A DNA stretch of 64,000 nucleotides from Symsagittifera roscoffensis (lineage: Eukaryota; Xenacoelomorpha; Acoela; Convolutidae): assembly GCF_963678635.1 (NCBI RefSeq), contig NC_087062.1, forward strand, positions 53,394,473-53,458,472. The letters are read 5' to 3'. The notes beneath the pieces were generated by a model. That model was given only the letters and a program-made list of their open reading frames with translations. It ran no database searches and was not told the DNA's origin. Position 1 is the stretch's first letter. Each line of letters starts with the position of its first letter. Made by a program: the position numbers and the translations under genes. Shown here piece after piece: positions 51,418 to 62,945 of this stretch.

Positions 51418-51844
51418 GGACAACAAGCCGACGGGACTTCAAGCCGAAAATTGAACTTTACAAGCACCTCAAATCAATATTTTTTCATCTGTAAAACGTT
51501 GCTTTTCAAAATTTTACGCTAGTTTAGTCCATAATAAGCGTTATTCATGATAATGCACCATTTGGGATTGGTATCCATTGATAACATCAGCCGGTTTTTG
51601 AAATGCATAAATTATGAACATGAAAAACGCCTTCAACCATGTTTTACTTTTCAATTTTCCGAAACATCCTTTGGAGGCTTAAATTTAATGAAAACGCAAA
51701 TAACTAGTGATGAAATTCAGAGTTTTCAAAAGTTTTCTCATAAAAGTTTTCAAGTTAATCATATTTCATGACTTAATGAGAAAATTTTCGGCTTGAAGTC
51801 CCTAATTTTACGGTTCGGCTTGAAGTCCCGTTGGCTTGATGTCC
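51418..51844. mobile_element. 427-bp MITE with GGACAACAAGCCGAC ends, copy 1
   Basis: The left end GGACAACAAGCCGACGGGAC and the right end (GTCCCGTTGGCTTGATGTCC) are inverted repeats about 30 bp long with few mismatches. A second, internal CGGCTTGAAGTCCC lies at 51789. No transposase; no target duplication could be fixed. Confidence 0.65.
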
Positions 51845-52270
51845 GGCACCCGTTTTGTTTTACACATTTTTTTCATTCTCCCTCCCCGCCCGCTCGACTT
51901 TAATTCGGTTGGGGGCCCTTAATTTGGGCCTTCAGTTTGGGACCCCTTAATAGTTTTTTTTTGTTTAACGGGGCATTGTGGTAAATGTGGGTAGGGGGAG
52001 GGTATGTGTGTATGTGTGTGGGTAGGGAGTGGGTATGTGTGTGGGAGGGGGAGAAAGGGGTTACCCTAAATAAGAAAACAATGTTTTTAAGTAAGTTTGT
52101 AGGATCTCTTTAACTATTTCACCCCTATGGTACGAATCATAGTAGTACCCGAATCTCTCCCCTCTATTAGAAAATAGGTAAGGGGGGCTAATTGTTAAGT
52201 AGATCCGAAATTGCGGCTAACTGGGAATAAATTTATTTTTTGATGTGAATTAATTAACAACAAAAGTCGT

Positions 52271-52566
52271 GTCTTTTCGGTTAGACCCCTCCCACTCCTA
52301 AATGGATAAATTTGGCAATTCAAATATCGAGTTGAAATTGAAAGCGGGAAAGAGTGAAACAAGCATTTATACACCACTCGCGTGCAAATAGCAGCTGCTC
52401 GATTAGGATTCATAGTAATCCTTAGAATGAATTCTAATCGACCAGCTGCTGATTGCATGCGAGCGGTGTATGATTGTTTGTTTCACTCGCTTTCAATTTC
52501 AACTCGAAACTTGAATTGCCCAATATAATATATCCGTTTAGGGGGAGGGGGTATAACCGAAAAGAC
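52271..52566. mobile_element. 296-bp foldback element, copy 2
   Basis: Copy of 50890-51185 carried along by the tandem duplication, with a few substitutions (one arm reads CGACCAGC for CGAGCAGC). Confidence 0.8.
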
Positions 52567-52799
52567 CCCAAAAGTCCGACTACAACAGGGATTTGACCCC
52601 TTCACCAACCAAAGGGGCCCTCTTTTGTAAATTTTATGATATCCGTTTTCGGCCGACAAACCCTAAAAACAAAATTTTTTCAATATAAAATAATTTTAAA
52701 AGAAAGCACTCGCTGAAAAACGCAATTTTTTTATCAAAATTTTTCAAAAATCCCAAAAACGGCAATTCGACATTTTTGGCCTGTTTTTTTTTGTGTCTA

Positions 52800-53226
52800 G
52801 GACAACAAGCCGACGGGACTTCAAGCCGAAAATTGAACTTTACAAGCACCTCAAATCAATATTTTTTCATCTGTAAAACGTTGCTTTTCAAAATTTTACG
52901 CTAGTTTAGTCCATAATAAGCGTTATTCATGATAATGCACCATTTGGGATTGGTATCCATTGATAACATCAGCCGGTTTTTGAAATGCATAAATTATGAA
53001 CATGAAAAATGCCTTCAACCATGTTTTACTTTTCAATTTTCCGAAACATCCTTTGGAGGCTTAAATTTAATGAAAACGCAAATAACTAGTGATGAAATTC
53101 AGAGTTTTCAAAAGTTTTCTCATAAAAGTTTTCAAGTTAATCATATTTCATGACTTAATGAGAAAATTTTCGGCTTGAAGTCCCTAATTTTACGGTTCGG
53201 CTTGAAGTCCCGTTGGCTTGATGTCC
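52800..53226. mobile_element. 427-bp MITE, copy 2
   Basis: Copy of 51418-51844 in the second unit of the tandem duplication. Confidence 0.65.
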
Positions 53227-53624
53227 GGCACCCGTTTTGTTTTACACATTTTTTTCATTCTCCCTCCCCGCCCGCTCGACTTTAATTCGGTTGGGGGCCC
53301 TTAATTTGGGCCTTCAGTTTGGGACCCCTTAATAGTTTTTTTTTGTTTAACGGGGCATTGTGGTAAATGTGGGTAGGGGGAGGGTATGTGTGTATGTGTG
53401 TGGGTAGGGAGTGGGCATGTGTGTGGGGGGGGGGGGGGGGGGAGAAAGGGGTTACCCTAAATAAGAAAACAATGTTTTTAAGTAAGTTTGTAGGATCTCT
53501 TTAACTATTTCACCCCTATGGTACGAATCATAGTAGTACCCGAATCTCTCCCCTCTATTAGAAAATAGGTAAGGGGGCTAATTGTTAAGTAGATCCGAAA
53601 TTGCGGCTAACTGGGAATAAATTT

Positions 53625-55746
53625 ATTTTTTGGCTATCCGGAAACGAATTTAATTTTTGGCTATCCGAGTGTTCGGCTCCGTGACACGCCACCTATTTAC
53701 CAACCCAGATCTTGTATAATTTTTTTTTCTGCACATAAATTCCATTAAAAAATGAGATGCCAAATGCGCTTTCAGTTTTCATTTAATTCACACTTTTCGC
53801 TGTATTTTAGCTTGGTTTACTGTTCGAGATATCAACCCTGCATTTCTAAGTAAAATCAGTTCAATTTTGTCATGAAAGTTTTTCATTTTCATTTTTTATC
53901 ATTTAGGGGGTATAACCGGAAAGACTCATAAGTTTAGCTTTTCAATATTTCTTTACTAACTTAAGGGGCAGTCGGAGCATTCGGAACTTTGCCCTGGTAT
54001 TAGAGGAGTCTTGTTCTTTTTACTTAAAAAGTTTGTTCGGCTTTAATGGTTTCCGCTTTAACTATATCTGCTTAGTCACGTAATATAGCGTTGTTTGCAT
54101 AAAGAATTCACTTTTGACTCTTTGTGTTTCCCGATAGGGAGGAGTTTCAGAACTAAATAGCTCAATTTTTTCAAGGCAAAATTTTTGTTTTTGGTTTTCT
54201 GAGTGCTAGTTTAACGCTGGCTTTACTGTTCGTCGACATGTGTTCTCAAACTGAACATCATTTGTATGAAATATTGGTCGATGTAATTTGTTCAAATTTT
54301 TTATCGACTTATAAGCTTCGTCTCTTTTTCCGTCCGCTAATTCAATTTTATGGCTGTTTGGTATCACAAGTGGTGCGAAGCTTCCGCTTTGCCTCTCAGC
54401 AAAGTTAGTTGGCAATGTTGTCAACTCCTGTTGTTTTTATATGTCCGAGTTTAACCGGAATTGGGAAGTCCATCTTCATGGAAGTTCTGCATTTTTTGCC
54501 GATTTTTATGAGTTCCCTCTTGTCGTTTGGACTGACTATGGTCTGACATGCGACGAAACCAGGAAGTCTAGATTTATATCATTAGCGAAATGGAACATGG
54601 GAGCTAGAATTGCTCTGGTAAATTAAAAATTTTACATTCAAACTCCAAGTGGAAAGAAAGGGTTACTGGGAAGTAAAGCAATCGAAAACACGTTTTAGAG
54701 CTTCAGTTTGTTTACTACAAAGATTGCTATTTGAGCAAGCTAGAGGCTGTTTATTTCTAGTAATTATAGCCTTTACGTTACAAAATCCAACGGAGCTCTT
54801 TGAGAGAATTCGCTACTTTGATATAAATCATTGTCTCAGAATGTGTATTGGCTTAATTTAAGTGGTTAAGTCAAATACTTTCTGGCAACTAGTGTGGTGC
54901 CTCTTATTTAAGTAAAGTCAACCGGGCAGCGACAAGAAAGCGCCGTGGGTTTAATTTCTTGTGCGGTGATAGTTAACTCCCAAATTGAGGCATATCAGTT
55001 GCCTATGTCCACTTTTTGTTGGTCTATTAAAGAGTTCTTTACTTACCTTTCTCTCTCTCTCTCACTCACAACCAACCCTATTCCCATGTACAGCTCCTAA
55101 ACTCAATTTCGAGTTTTCCCTCAAATTGCGCCGACTAAATTGATTTAGACCAAAAATGAAGTGGGCAAGTAAGCAGTTAATTTACTCCCTCCCATAGATG
55201 AAAACCTTTTTAGTTTGTCCTCAAATAGCTGCGACACGCTCCAGGCAAGAGCGCAATTTAAACGGAGTTTAAAATTTGCTTCAAAATGCAGACCACATCT
55301 AAACACACATACACTGTTACGATATCGTCTGCGTCCTTATTCCATCTTACTTAAAATCTACCTGGACCTAATTTCACTCTTCATTTATTTTTCTCTGCCT
55401 CTTGTCAGCTACGCGAACAATTCGAGGCCACTTCTATCAAACATTGCACCAGAATTTTTGTATGGTTATCCGTAATTATTAAACATAGGTGCGTCCATAC
55501 TGAGCTTAATGCAATGAGGCTTGTGTGGCAAAATTCCAGCTTCAATTTTCCACAGGCGGATCAATCATAAAACACGAGAAATGCATTATTGATTCCGCTT
55601 GCCTTAAAACGAACAGGAATTCAAAAAATGTCACTATTTTTTGTTTCCATCTGTCCTTTGTTTGTTTTTCTTTGTCTTCTTTTACTGATGCACAATAAGA
55701 AGTATTGGGACTGAAGACAACTCACTTATTCCATAGATCTTTTGCC
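53625..55746. other. No gene recognised
   Basis: Contains a short GGTATAACCGGAAAGAC word near 53908 that echoes the foldback ends, and a (CT)n run near 55050. Small frames (for example 54441-54626 and 55215-55475) show no domain, splice context or composition that would support a gene. Confidence 0.5.
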
Positions 55747-55951
55747 ATGGGTCACACCAAGCAAGTTCCCTTTGCACGGAATAACCCTCACCCGTATCCT
55801 ATGACGGGATGGGAAGTCGCAATCTATTTCCTCATTTTGCTCCTCCTGTGCTCGTTACTTTTATTCGCCGTAAGACGATACTCTTACGTTTTGGTAGAAG
55901 TTATAATAGCCCTGTATTATATCCTAGACTCCATATCTCTAGCCGTTATTG
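55747..55951 (+). CDS. Candidate first coding exon of a two-pass membrane protein
   Basis: The ATG sits in a strong Kozak context (GCCATGGG). The 68 codons encode a short polar N-terminus (MGHTKQVPFARNNPHPYPMT), then a hydrophobic span at about residues 22-41 (IYFLILLLLCSLLLFAV), a basic turn RRYSY, and a second span at about 46-67 ending SISLAVI. The frame meets a consensus splice donor, TTG|GTAAGT, with one base left over. Beyond it coding pattern fades, as expected for an intron. I could not find the next exon with the right phase in the following 3.5 kb. No family recognised. Confidence 0.55.
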
Positions 55952-56445
55952 GTAAGTATATTCAAAGACAATTCAATCATTGTGTTTTGATAGCTTATTG
56001 AGTCCAAATGTAATCAATGAAAGTTACTGAATAATGGGTCTAGATAATTGAAACAATCTCCTCGACACATGTTCAAAAGGTAAAAGAAGTCACAAGTTTT
56101 TTGACTGATAATTTGCTCTTTGTCTCCATAAGTTCAATCTCATTGTGGTAGAAAAATAACAAGTGTGCTCAGATCAAGGCAAAGTGGTCAATATTACGAC
56201 TGCTTTATACGTTTCTAGAGCAGTTTTTTTGGCAAAAATGGTACAATTAAAAAAATTCAGATTTTTCTTTTTAGCATAAACATCCTCCACTCTCTGTCAA
56301 CCGTCAAACAGAATGGTAGGTAGTTTTTGCGTCTTATAACGCATTTTTTTTGGTTCAATGCGGTGCGGTAGCAGCAATTCAACTGTGTTCTGAGGCGGAT
56401 TAATCCGCTGGGTTGATCGAAATGGAAGTTTCACACGAATTAATT

Positions 56446-56605
56446 ATTCCAATTTGGCAATCGTCAAAGCCCCATAACATTGCAAAAAATAGGCGCAGTT
56501 AAATATGTTTTTCATTTGAGCTCAGAGCAGCAATATTTTTAGAATATAAAAAGTCTGCCGAAAATTGCTAACTTGAAGGTCAAAATTTGTCTAGAGAAAA
56601 ACCTA
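56446..56605 (+). repeat. Dispersed repeat, copy 2 (partner at 3768)
   Basis: Diverged copy of 3768-3940 in the same orientation; landmarks are CCCCATAAC, GAGCTCAGAGCAGCAATA and CAAAATTTGTCT. Confidence 0.5.
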
Positions 56606-56798
56606 CAAGCGCTTGAATTTTCCCTCTATTCCAAGTTTGCTCAAATTGGGGAAATTTTTCAGAAAATTGTCTATCATAAATTGTGCTTGAAATTGCTAGA
56701 GCTTTTAGGCCATCTATACTTTTTCTTTGAAATTTGAAACTTGAGATTTTTTCAAAAAACAATTCGAAATTTTTTGTTTACTTGCGTTCAACTGATTC

Positions 56799-57231
56799 TT
56801 CCAACTGTCTGTTGGCGATCTTTTGAGTTTTGAGGTTACAAAAAACGTTTTTGTCATTAAGTTTACGCGGATTTAAAGTTTCCGGTTTTCCAGCGGAATA
56901 AAAAGTTTACACTGTTCGATTTTCTAAAATTGGGTTGATTTTAATTTAAAAATGAAATCTTAACTTGTTCTTGAAATTCAAAAGCTTTAAAATCATATTT
57001 TTTCTTCTTTGAAATTCGAAAATTGAAGTTGTTTTTAAAAAAACTCAAATATACATTTTTTGTTTCCTTGAGTTCGAGTTCATTGACTAATTTCCAACTG
57101 TCTGTTGGCAATGTTTTGACATACTGATGTATTTCAATCGGTTCGATTTTGTTTAAAGGAAACGAAAAGGTTTCAAAACAATTTTTTTTTGGTTTTCTTG
57201 AGTTCGTTGACACTTCCAACTGTCTGTTGGC
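56799..57231 (+). repeat. Three copies of TTCCAACTGTCTGTTGGC with related flanks
   Basis: Identical 18-mers at 56799-56816, 57092-57109 and 57214-57231. CCAAC and GTTGG pair around a TGTCT loop. Flanks also correspond (a TTTTGTTTxCTTGxGTTC block upstream of each), so these are units of a diverged tandem repeat. Confidence 0.65.
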
Positions 57232-59526
57232 TGTTTATTTCTTGCTACCATATAGATATGTAATTTTTATTTGGAATTTTATTTTCTGCGAAGTAATTTT
57301 GCGCTCTCAGAATTACAAGCGCAGTGAAATAAACTTTCTTTTAGTCAGTTTTTTTAATTGGGTGTGTGTTAAAAAACTTTAGAAGCTGAAGAAGCATTTT
57401 TCTTTCACGTTTAATTAATTCGATAGTGCCAAGTGTGATATCAGGTTAAAGTTCTTTTAAATGTTCATTCAAAATCAGAACAAGTTCTCAATTTTGTGAA
57501 AAACTTATCTGAATATTTCTGTTTTCAATGCTAATTTAGGTAACTTCCCAAATGGCATAAATTTCAAGTTTTTCAAGCCACTCACACTTTCTAAACTAAT
57601 ATTTCTCCTTTTTCGGATCCAGATGTGTGAACAAGATTTGAACTTATTGCTTCCAAACAAATGTTGAGTGACAGTTTTGCTGGAAAAATTGACCACACAA
57701 AACAAATTAATAGCCAGTTATGCTTTTGATAAGAATTCTTAAAAAGTTTTCCCGATAATGTCAAGCAACAATTGAATTGACAACCTTACTACTTTTCACA
57801 CATTGTTCAGTAAAAAAAGAACTATTTTTCAATGCAATTGTTGCATCGAAATTATGCCATTTGGGGAATTTCTCGTTTTATGCCATTTGGGAATTATGCC
57901 ATTTGAGACGTAATCCTAATTTACTGCGGTGAACGCCTGCATAAGTTTTCATTTTGACCTAAGCTGATAATAACGATTTTTTGACTTAAAATATCAATGA
58001 ACTTCCTATTCTACCCATGTAAACTGCTGAAACTTCTGAAAGTAAATATTTTTCGAATTTTTCTGCCATTCTTTGTGGTCGGAAAATTCTGTGCTATTTA
58101 CAAAGAAAATGACTAAACTTGTTTTTTCTCGGATATACTGTTTGAAGAATACCTCATACAGGGTTTGGGTTTCAGGTTACAAATTTAGCCTGCATTTAAC
58201 TGCTCGCACTCTGTTGTTCGAAATTTGTGGACGAATTTCGAACACTTTTTATTCGAAATTCATCCAAAAAAAATTCACACTTCAATAAATAACGTGATTC
58301 AACTCAATGCTTTATACGTTTTAGGACCTCTCAGAATAGTGGAAACTTTTTGGATTTGAGGGTAATATAAGGGAATTTATATTTTGTGGCTTGATTAGGC
58401 AATTGTTCAGAACTTGCTCTTGGCAGAACTAATCTTTTTTTATCTAAGCGGATCAACGCCGCATTTTATCAAAACAATATTAGATAATGCTGAGCACATC
58501 AAATTTGTCCATGGTCTATTTTTTGTAGTTAAGCCTTTTAATGTCGCCTTTGTACAATTTAGAAGACAAGTGCAAATTGCGCTCCCGAATGAAAATTTAA
58601 ATATGGTACGAGAAAGTATTTTTTTTTTAAATTGCTTATATTGTGAAAAAATTTAAATTCAAGTTGCACAGCACATGCGTGATGCTCTTGTTTCTGTGTC
58701 TTACAAATTTCAGTCAACTTATTTGTTCTTATTGCGAAGTCTGGATGGTATAAGAAATTGCGAAAGTTTATAGGATTGTGTCGTTTACGACATTGATTGG
58801 TTGTGTTTTGTAATGTATCGTGACATCATGGGTACTCTGTCTCTTTATAGATTATCCTTGTGCGAAGTGAAGAGAAGAAATCAAGCTTGAGGCTGAAAAA
58901 AAGCAACGGTTTTGTGTTTTGATTTGTAGGGAGACCTGACAAAAGAGAGCCACCTGTATCGTCTAAGTGATCTGAATAAAACACTGTTCCGTTATATTTA
59001 GCTTGGCTGTTTTTACTGCCTGGACATAAAATAGAAATAAGCTTAGATCGTTTTTTTGTGCGAACATTGCAATCTCGCGGTACGCTCTTATATGTTTTTT
59101 TTATGTGAAAATATCCGAGGGAACATTACAATGCGTGTACACGCGCACACAAAATAAGATAAATTAATACTTATCTTATAGTTGTAATGTTTATGTAAAA
59201 TAGAATTGTGAGTCTGCTGGTATGCTAGTATGCTGTTGGTTGTTACTTAGTACAATTGTCAGATCACACTGAAAGAGCTCTGTTGATAAAATGCTGCGAT
59301 GTTTGATGCAGTTTTCATCTTAGTAGCATTTAAAAAATTTATCATTACTTCGTTTTGTTATCGAGGTCATCCGGTTACTTTACTTTAATTCACAAAACGC
59401 GTGTGTTACTCGAGTGTTAGATAACATGTACAATTTTTGCTCTGTAAATTATGAAGAAAACAGTAATGAAACGACAGGTTTTTGGCCCGTTTCCTGTTCT
59501 TATTAAGCTTAAACTAAACCGAATCG

Positions 59527-59534
59527 TATAAAAG
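59527..59534 (+). promoter_or_regulatory. TATA box of the 59596 gene
   Basis: TATAAAAG lies 62 bases before the start codon, leaving room for transcription to start near 59557 and a leader of about 40 bases. Confidence 0.55.
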
Positions 59535-59595
59535 TGCGGCTTCTTTATTTTATTTCTGCATCATATTTTGCTTTGTTGGTGTTATCTGTGCTAAA

Positions 59596-60471
59596 ATGGC
59601 AATTACCGAAATGAATTCGAATGTTTCAGACAGTTGGCTGCAAAGTTGCAGGGAAGAGGATAGTTTTTCACAGTCAGCAGAAAAGTTATCAGATAAGCTC
59701 AGCCTGCCAATATCAAATCAACAGAATCATCTAGTTCACAATGGAGAACCTAATCAGATTTGCTGGGATGCTGATGAATCAAATTTGGACTCGAGAACAG
59801 AAACAGAAAGAAGACTCTCTGGGGATAATAAATCTTCGCATATGCATGTATCAGAATCATTTACTCTAGACAGGTCTGTATTACGTAATAAGAAAGCTTT
59901 AAAGAAGTCCTCGATATCATCTTCAAGTGATTCCACGACAACGACACCAACCGAACGGCGAATCAGATTCAGTCTCAATTTTGAACTAGACGACGACTAT
60001 AATGACCACGAACGGAGTGACCGATCATGTCTTCCGAAGTTATCACCTGTTCAACGAAGTTTAGACGACTGTATCGAGTCGCCGGTGACACCTCGTCGAA
60101 AACCTAGAAGCAGTAGTCCCGAGAGCCTCCCGTTTGCCGACGAAGATGAAGACCAAGACGAGTTAACCACGGGGTTTCTCTCTAGTTCACCGCCTTTAGG
60201 AACTGTTTCTACGAATCGCTTAGTGACGTCTTCGCCCGGCTGTGACGTAACTTCTGAATTACATCTCGCAGATATGATTGAGTGTGATAATCTGTCCTTT
60301 GATGAATCGTTTAGCGAAATATTGAACGGTGTACATCCAGCAGCTGAAGAACAGCAAAGTAGCTCAGTTAATACTGACGGCGAAGTGAATAAGGAAGACT
60401 CAGAACTGGATGAATTTCTATCTCTTTTAAAAAAAGACTCTTTACAAAACCAACTTGCCTTAAATACTTAA
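59596..60471 (+). CDS. Single-exon gene, Ser-rich acidic protein with a possible PP1-docking motif (291 aa)
   Basis: ATG preceded by AAA (AAAATGG context), TATA box upstream and AATAAA 105 bases after the stop: a compact intronless gene. The protein is mostly disordered. Residues 107-118 are a Ser/Thr run. RRIRFSLNFELDDD at 121-134 contains RIRF, which fits the [RK]-[VI]-x-F docking motif for protein phosphatase 1. SPVQRSL and ESPVTPRR at 150-168 are proline-directed phosphosite-like. Acidic clusters follow (ADEDEDQDEL), and the C-terminus holds a hydrophobic acidic helix (ELDEFLSLLKKDSL) of the kind found in activation or docking segments. There are no membrane spans. No family recognised; function is not assigned. 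Codon use and lack of repeats argue for a host gene. Confidence 0.65.
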   Translation: MAITEMNSNVSDSWLQSCREEDSFSQSAEKLSDKLSLPISNQQNHLVHNGEPNQICWDADESNLDSRTETERRLSGDNKSSHMHVSESFTLDRSVLRNKKALKKSSISSSSDSTTTTPTERRIRFSLNFELDDDYNDHERSDRSCLPKLSPVQRSLDDCIESPVTPRRKPRSSSPESLPFADEDEDQDELTTGFLSSSPPLGTVSTNRLVTSSPGCDVTSELHLADMIECDNLSFDESFSEILNGVHPAAEEQQSSSVNTDGEVNKEDSELDEFLSLLKKDSLQNQLALNT

Positions 60472-60575
60472 TGTCTTTGAAATGAGTTTTATTTTGTAGA
60501 TAGCTTTAATTATAAATCTCACATAAATTCTCAGTTGCAATTTCGAAAAGCTAGCTAACAATTTTGAATAGGTGA

Positions 60576-60581
60576 AATAAA
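60576..60581 (+). terminator. Polyadenylation signal AATAAA of the 59596 gene
   Basis: First canonical AATAAA after the stop codon, in an AT-rich 3' region. In an AT-rich genome such hexamers occur by chance, so confidence is moderate. Confidence 0.4.
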
Positions 60582-60954
60582 ATGAAAATAATTTGCTCAG
60601 GTGGGTAGGGCAGCTGAATTTTAACTCCTGAGATTCCAAGTGTATTGAAACCAAGTAGAAGACTTTTTGCCGCAAACAGTTTTCCACGCAGGTCTCATCC
60701 ATTTTGGACTCCCAGCCAAACAGACTTATTCACAAACAAACATAATTTGAGCGTATTTATTTTTTTTGCGTTCGAATTTTAATTTATTTTTAATTTCCGT
60801 CAATTTTTTTTGTTGGCAAACTCCACTATTGAAGGCAAACTCCACTATTGAACAGCAAAATTGTAAATGTTTCAAAAACGTGAACGACATCTAGTTAGGA
60901 CTTTAATGGATTTGAAACTTTGATTTCAAAAAGTTTCTGTGTTACACTTATACG

Positions 60955-61160
60955 AGTGTCTTGTAATCGGGAACGAGAACTTTTTCCGTAAACGCTTTTT
61001 CTTACACAATTGTAAGAAATTATGAAATTGGCCTATTAGCTAACCTAAGCAATTTCGAGGCTTCTTCCCAATTGACTTGGAGGTAGCGCGGTTGCTTTTG
61101 CACCCTAAGGTCTGGGATTCGAGTCCCAGACAGACCTCATTTTTTCAGTACGTATGAAAT
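60955..61160 (+). mobile_element. tRNA-like SINE, copy 1
   Basis: Shares its start (AGTGTCTTGTAATCGGGAAC) and overall layout with copies at 62758 and 63395. Inside, 61079-61137 looks tRNA-derived: GAGGT and ACCTC could pair as an acceptor, TAGCGCGGTTGC resembles a Pol III box A, and GGGATTCGAGTCCC contains a box B-like GATTCGAGTCC. At 59 bases it is too short to be a functional tRNA. Ends in a T-rich tail with TTTTTTCAGTA. Confidence 0.5.
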
Positions 61161-61489
61161 TGATTTTTTTTTATTTGAACCGGTAAAAGTTGAATTACCG
61201 GTTTTTCGTTAAGACTCAGTTGTTAAAATTTCGTATATCAATTTTTTATGGCATTTTCTTGTTTTTGACTCAATGGGCGTTAAATCATTTGTTGTAAGCT
61301 GATTGGCCGCTCGGTTAGTGGTAGATATTTATTAAATAATATTAGTTAAAGTTTTGACTGTTTTTCTGAAATAATTTAATTTTTCTCCATTTCTTTTCGT
61401 TTTTGTTACTTCCGTTTCCTTACGATTAGCTAGGTTGCAATGCTGCGCTTGCGTGGTATCACGAGGTTTTTGCGTTAAATGAAGAGAAC

Positions 61490-62470
61490 AAGTTGTGGAA
61501 AGCTCCACTGCCTCAGCAGTCACTCCTACATTTTTTCACACAAAAAAAATTCGTCATCCGAGACTCATATTTTTGATTTTTTGACAGTATTTGTAGGTTT
61601 TTTTTTCAAATAATATCCACCAAAATCTGAGATCTTTGGTTCAATTTAAAGAAAAGATTGTGAAAAATTCTCCTGCATGAGTGCCTAGACCCAAATTTTT
61701 ACACAAAGTTATGACCATCTGAAATAAAGAACTTCTTTACTTTTCTCAAAAACGACCCTCCCAAAATTGAAATTTTGGTTTCAGTCGAAATAACGGGTTG
61801 CGGAAAGCTCTCCTGCATAACTTATTAAGCCCAGCATGATGTCACAAAACTTCTGGGCCTTCGAAAAAGTCGTTTGTTGTTAATTTTTAGCTTTCTTGAA
61901 ACTATTTGATATTTCTCGAAAGCTGCCCTTTCAAATCTGAGTTTTTTGGTTGAATCTAATTGACAGGTGTTGGGAATTTTTTCTGCTTGAACGAGCTGCT
62001 TCTCCCAATTTTTTTTACACAAAGTTGGAAAAGGCGTTTATGGAAAAGGCGTAGTTTTAATGTCCTGACCGTTTTTTGGAAACTTAATGATTTTTCTCGA
62101 CAACTATCATGCTAATTCTGACAACAAGGGTTGAACTGAAACAAGTTAGCTGGAAGCCTGCCTGTATAACCGACTCCGCGCAGTTTGTTCTGAAAAAAAG
62201 TTACAGCCCACAAAAAAATCAGTTTTTCGGTAACTTTTCTGCCAGTTTTCAAGTTCTCTGAACAAATATCCAAAATCTAATTTCCCAAAAGAATTTTTGG
62301 AAATCAGAAAGCCGAGTTTTTGACTTTTTGACCGTTTTTTGAATATTTAAGATTTTAGAAAAACTTTGAGATAAAGTTGAGACAAATTTGAGATAAAGTT
62401 GAATCGAAATAACTGGTTGCGAGAACTTTTCCTGCAAAAACGTCGACCCCATTCGTTTTTCTTTTGAAAA
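61490..62470 (+). repeat. Diverged tandem repeat, about 140-175 bp units
   Basis: Five or six units mark themselves by a recurring TCTCCTGCATAA-like block at about 61500, 61668, 61808, 61978, 62153 and 62425, each preceded by a GTTGAATCGAAATAAxxxGTTG-like stretch and followed by TTTTACACAAAGTT-like sequence. Units differ strongly. Non-coding. Confidence 0.55.
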
Positions 62471-62757
62471 AGTTTAGTTTTCGTTAAAATTTCCATCTCA
62501 CTTATTTTAGAACTCAAACAACAAGTGTTTTGGAAGTTTGATATTACTCATTCCATCCCGCGTGCGTAATGGAAGTTCAAAAAATATATCAATTAGAAAC
62601 CTCCAGCTTAGCCTGGGCCACCAATTTTGTTCCATCGAGATAAACGAAAATTTTGGCTCTCCTAGTATAAAAAAAATAATAATTCACGTTTTTTTGTTTG
62701 TTGTTTTGCAATTGCTACCAAGCTCCGTTTTGTCTCTGCGTTAGTTTTTGGATAGGC

Positions 62758-62945
62758 AGTGTCTTGTGATTGGGGACTAGACTTTTTTTTACCGTAAACA
62801 ACAATTACAAACTTTTACGAAATTGAGCTTTCATTTCATTATTAGTGAGCCTTTGTAACTCAGTCTCCTTCCCTCATGCTCTGGAGGTAATGCAGTTGCC
62901 TTGGCACCCTATGGCCTGGGTGCGATAAATAGTAAAAGCGTAATT
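62758..62945 (+). mobile_element. tRNA-like SINE, copy 2
   Basis: Begins AGTGTCTTGTGATTGGGGAC and retains CTGGAGGTAATGCAGTTGCC, the box A-like region, but the box B part is decayed (CTGGGTGCGATAAAT). Confidence 0.45.

Larger units (their letters stand above)
50854..52234. repeat. Tandem duplication, unit 1 (1,381 bp)
   Basis: Repeats almost base for base at 52235-53624; both begin with ATTTTTTGATGTGAATTAAT. Contains a 296-bp palindrome, part of a hAT-MITE-like sequence (51190-51415), a 427-bp inverted-repeat element and a GT/G-rich stretch near 51985-52055. The matching small ORFs at 51547 and 52929 (74 codons) are copies of one another only because of the duplication. Confidence 0.9.
52235..53624. 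repeat. Tandem duplication, unit 2 (1,390 bp)
   Basis: Second unit. Differences from unit 1 are a handful of substitutions, a longer poly-G run near 53427-53442 and single-base indels, so the duplication is recent. Confidence 0.9.
55952..59526. other. Probable intron and intergenic DNA
   Basis: AT-rich, no confident exon. Holds one dispersed repeat (56446-56605), a hairpin repeat (56799-57231) and three ATGCCATTTGGG words at about 57854-57905. Confidence 0.45.

Noticed and set aside
51547-51771. 74-codon frame conserved at 52929-53153
   Set aside because: Conservation is due to the recent tandem duplication, and the frame lies inside a MITE.
54441-54626. 61-codon ATG frame
   Set aside because: No domain, no splice or polyadenylation context, and composition like surrounding non-coding DNA.
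56275-56316. Short exon with good acceptor (TTTTCTTTTTAG) and donor (GTAGGT) after the 55747 exon
   Set aside because: The phase does not fit: joining to the donor at 55951 gives an immediate stop.
61079-61137. Functional tRNA gene
   Set aside because: Only 59 bases, no proper anticodon arm and an imperfect T arm; better explained as a SINE head.
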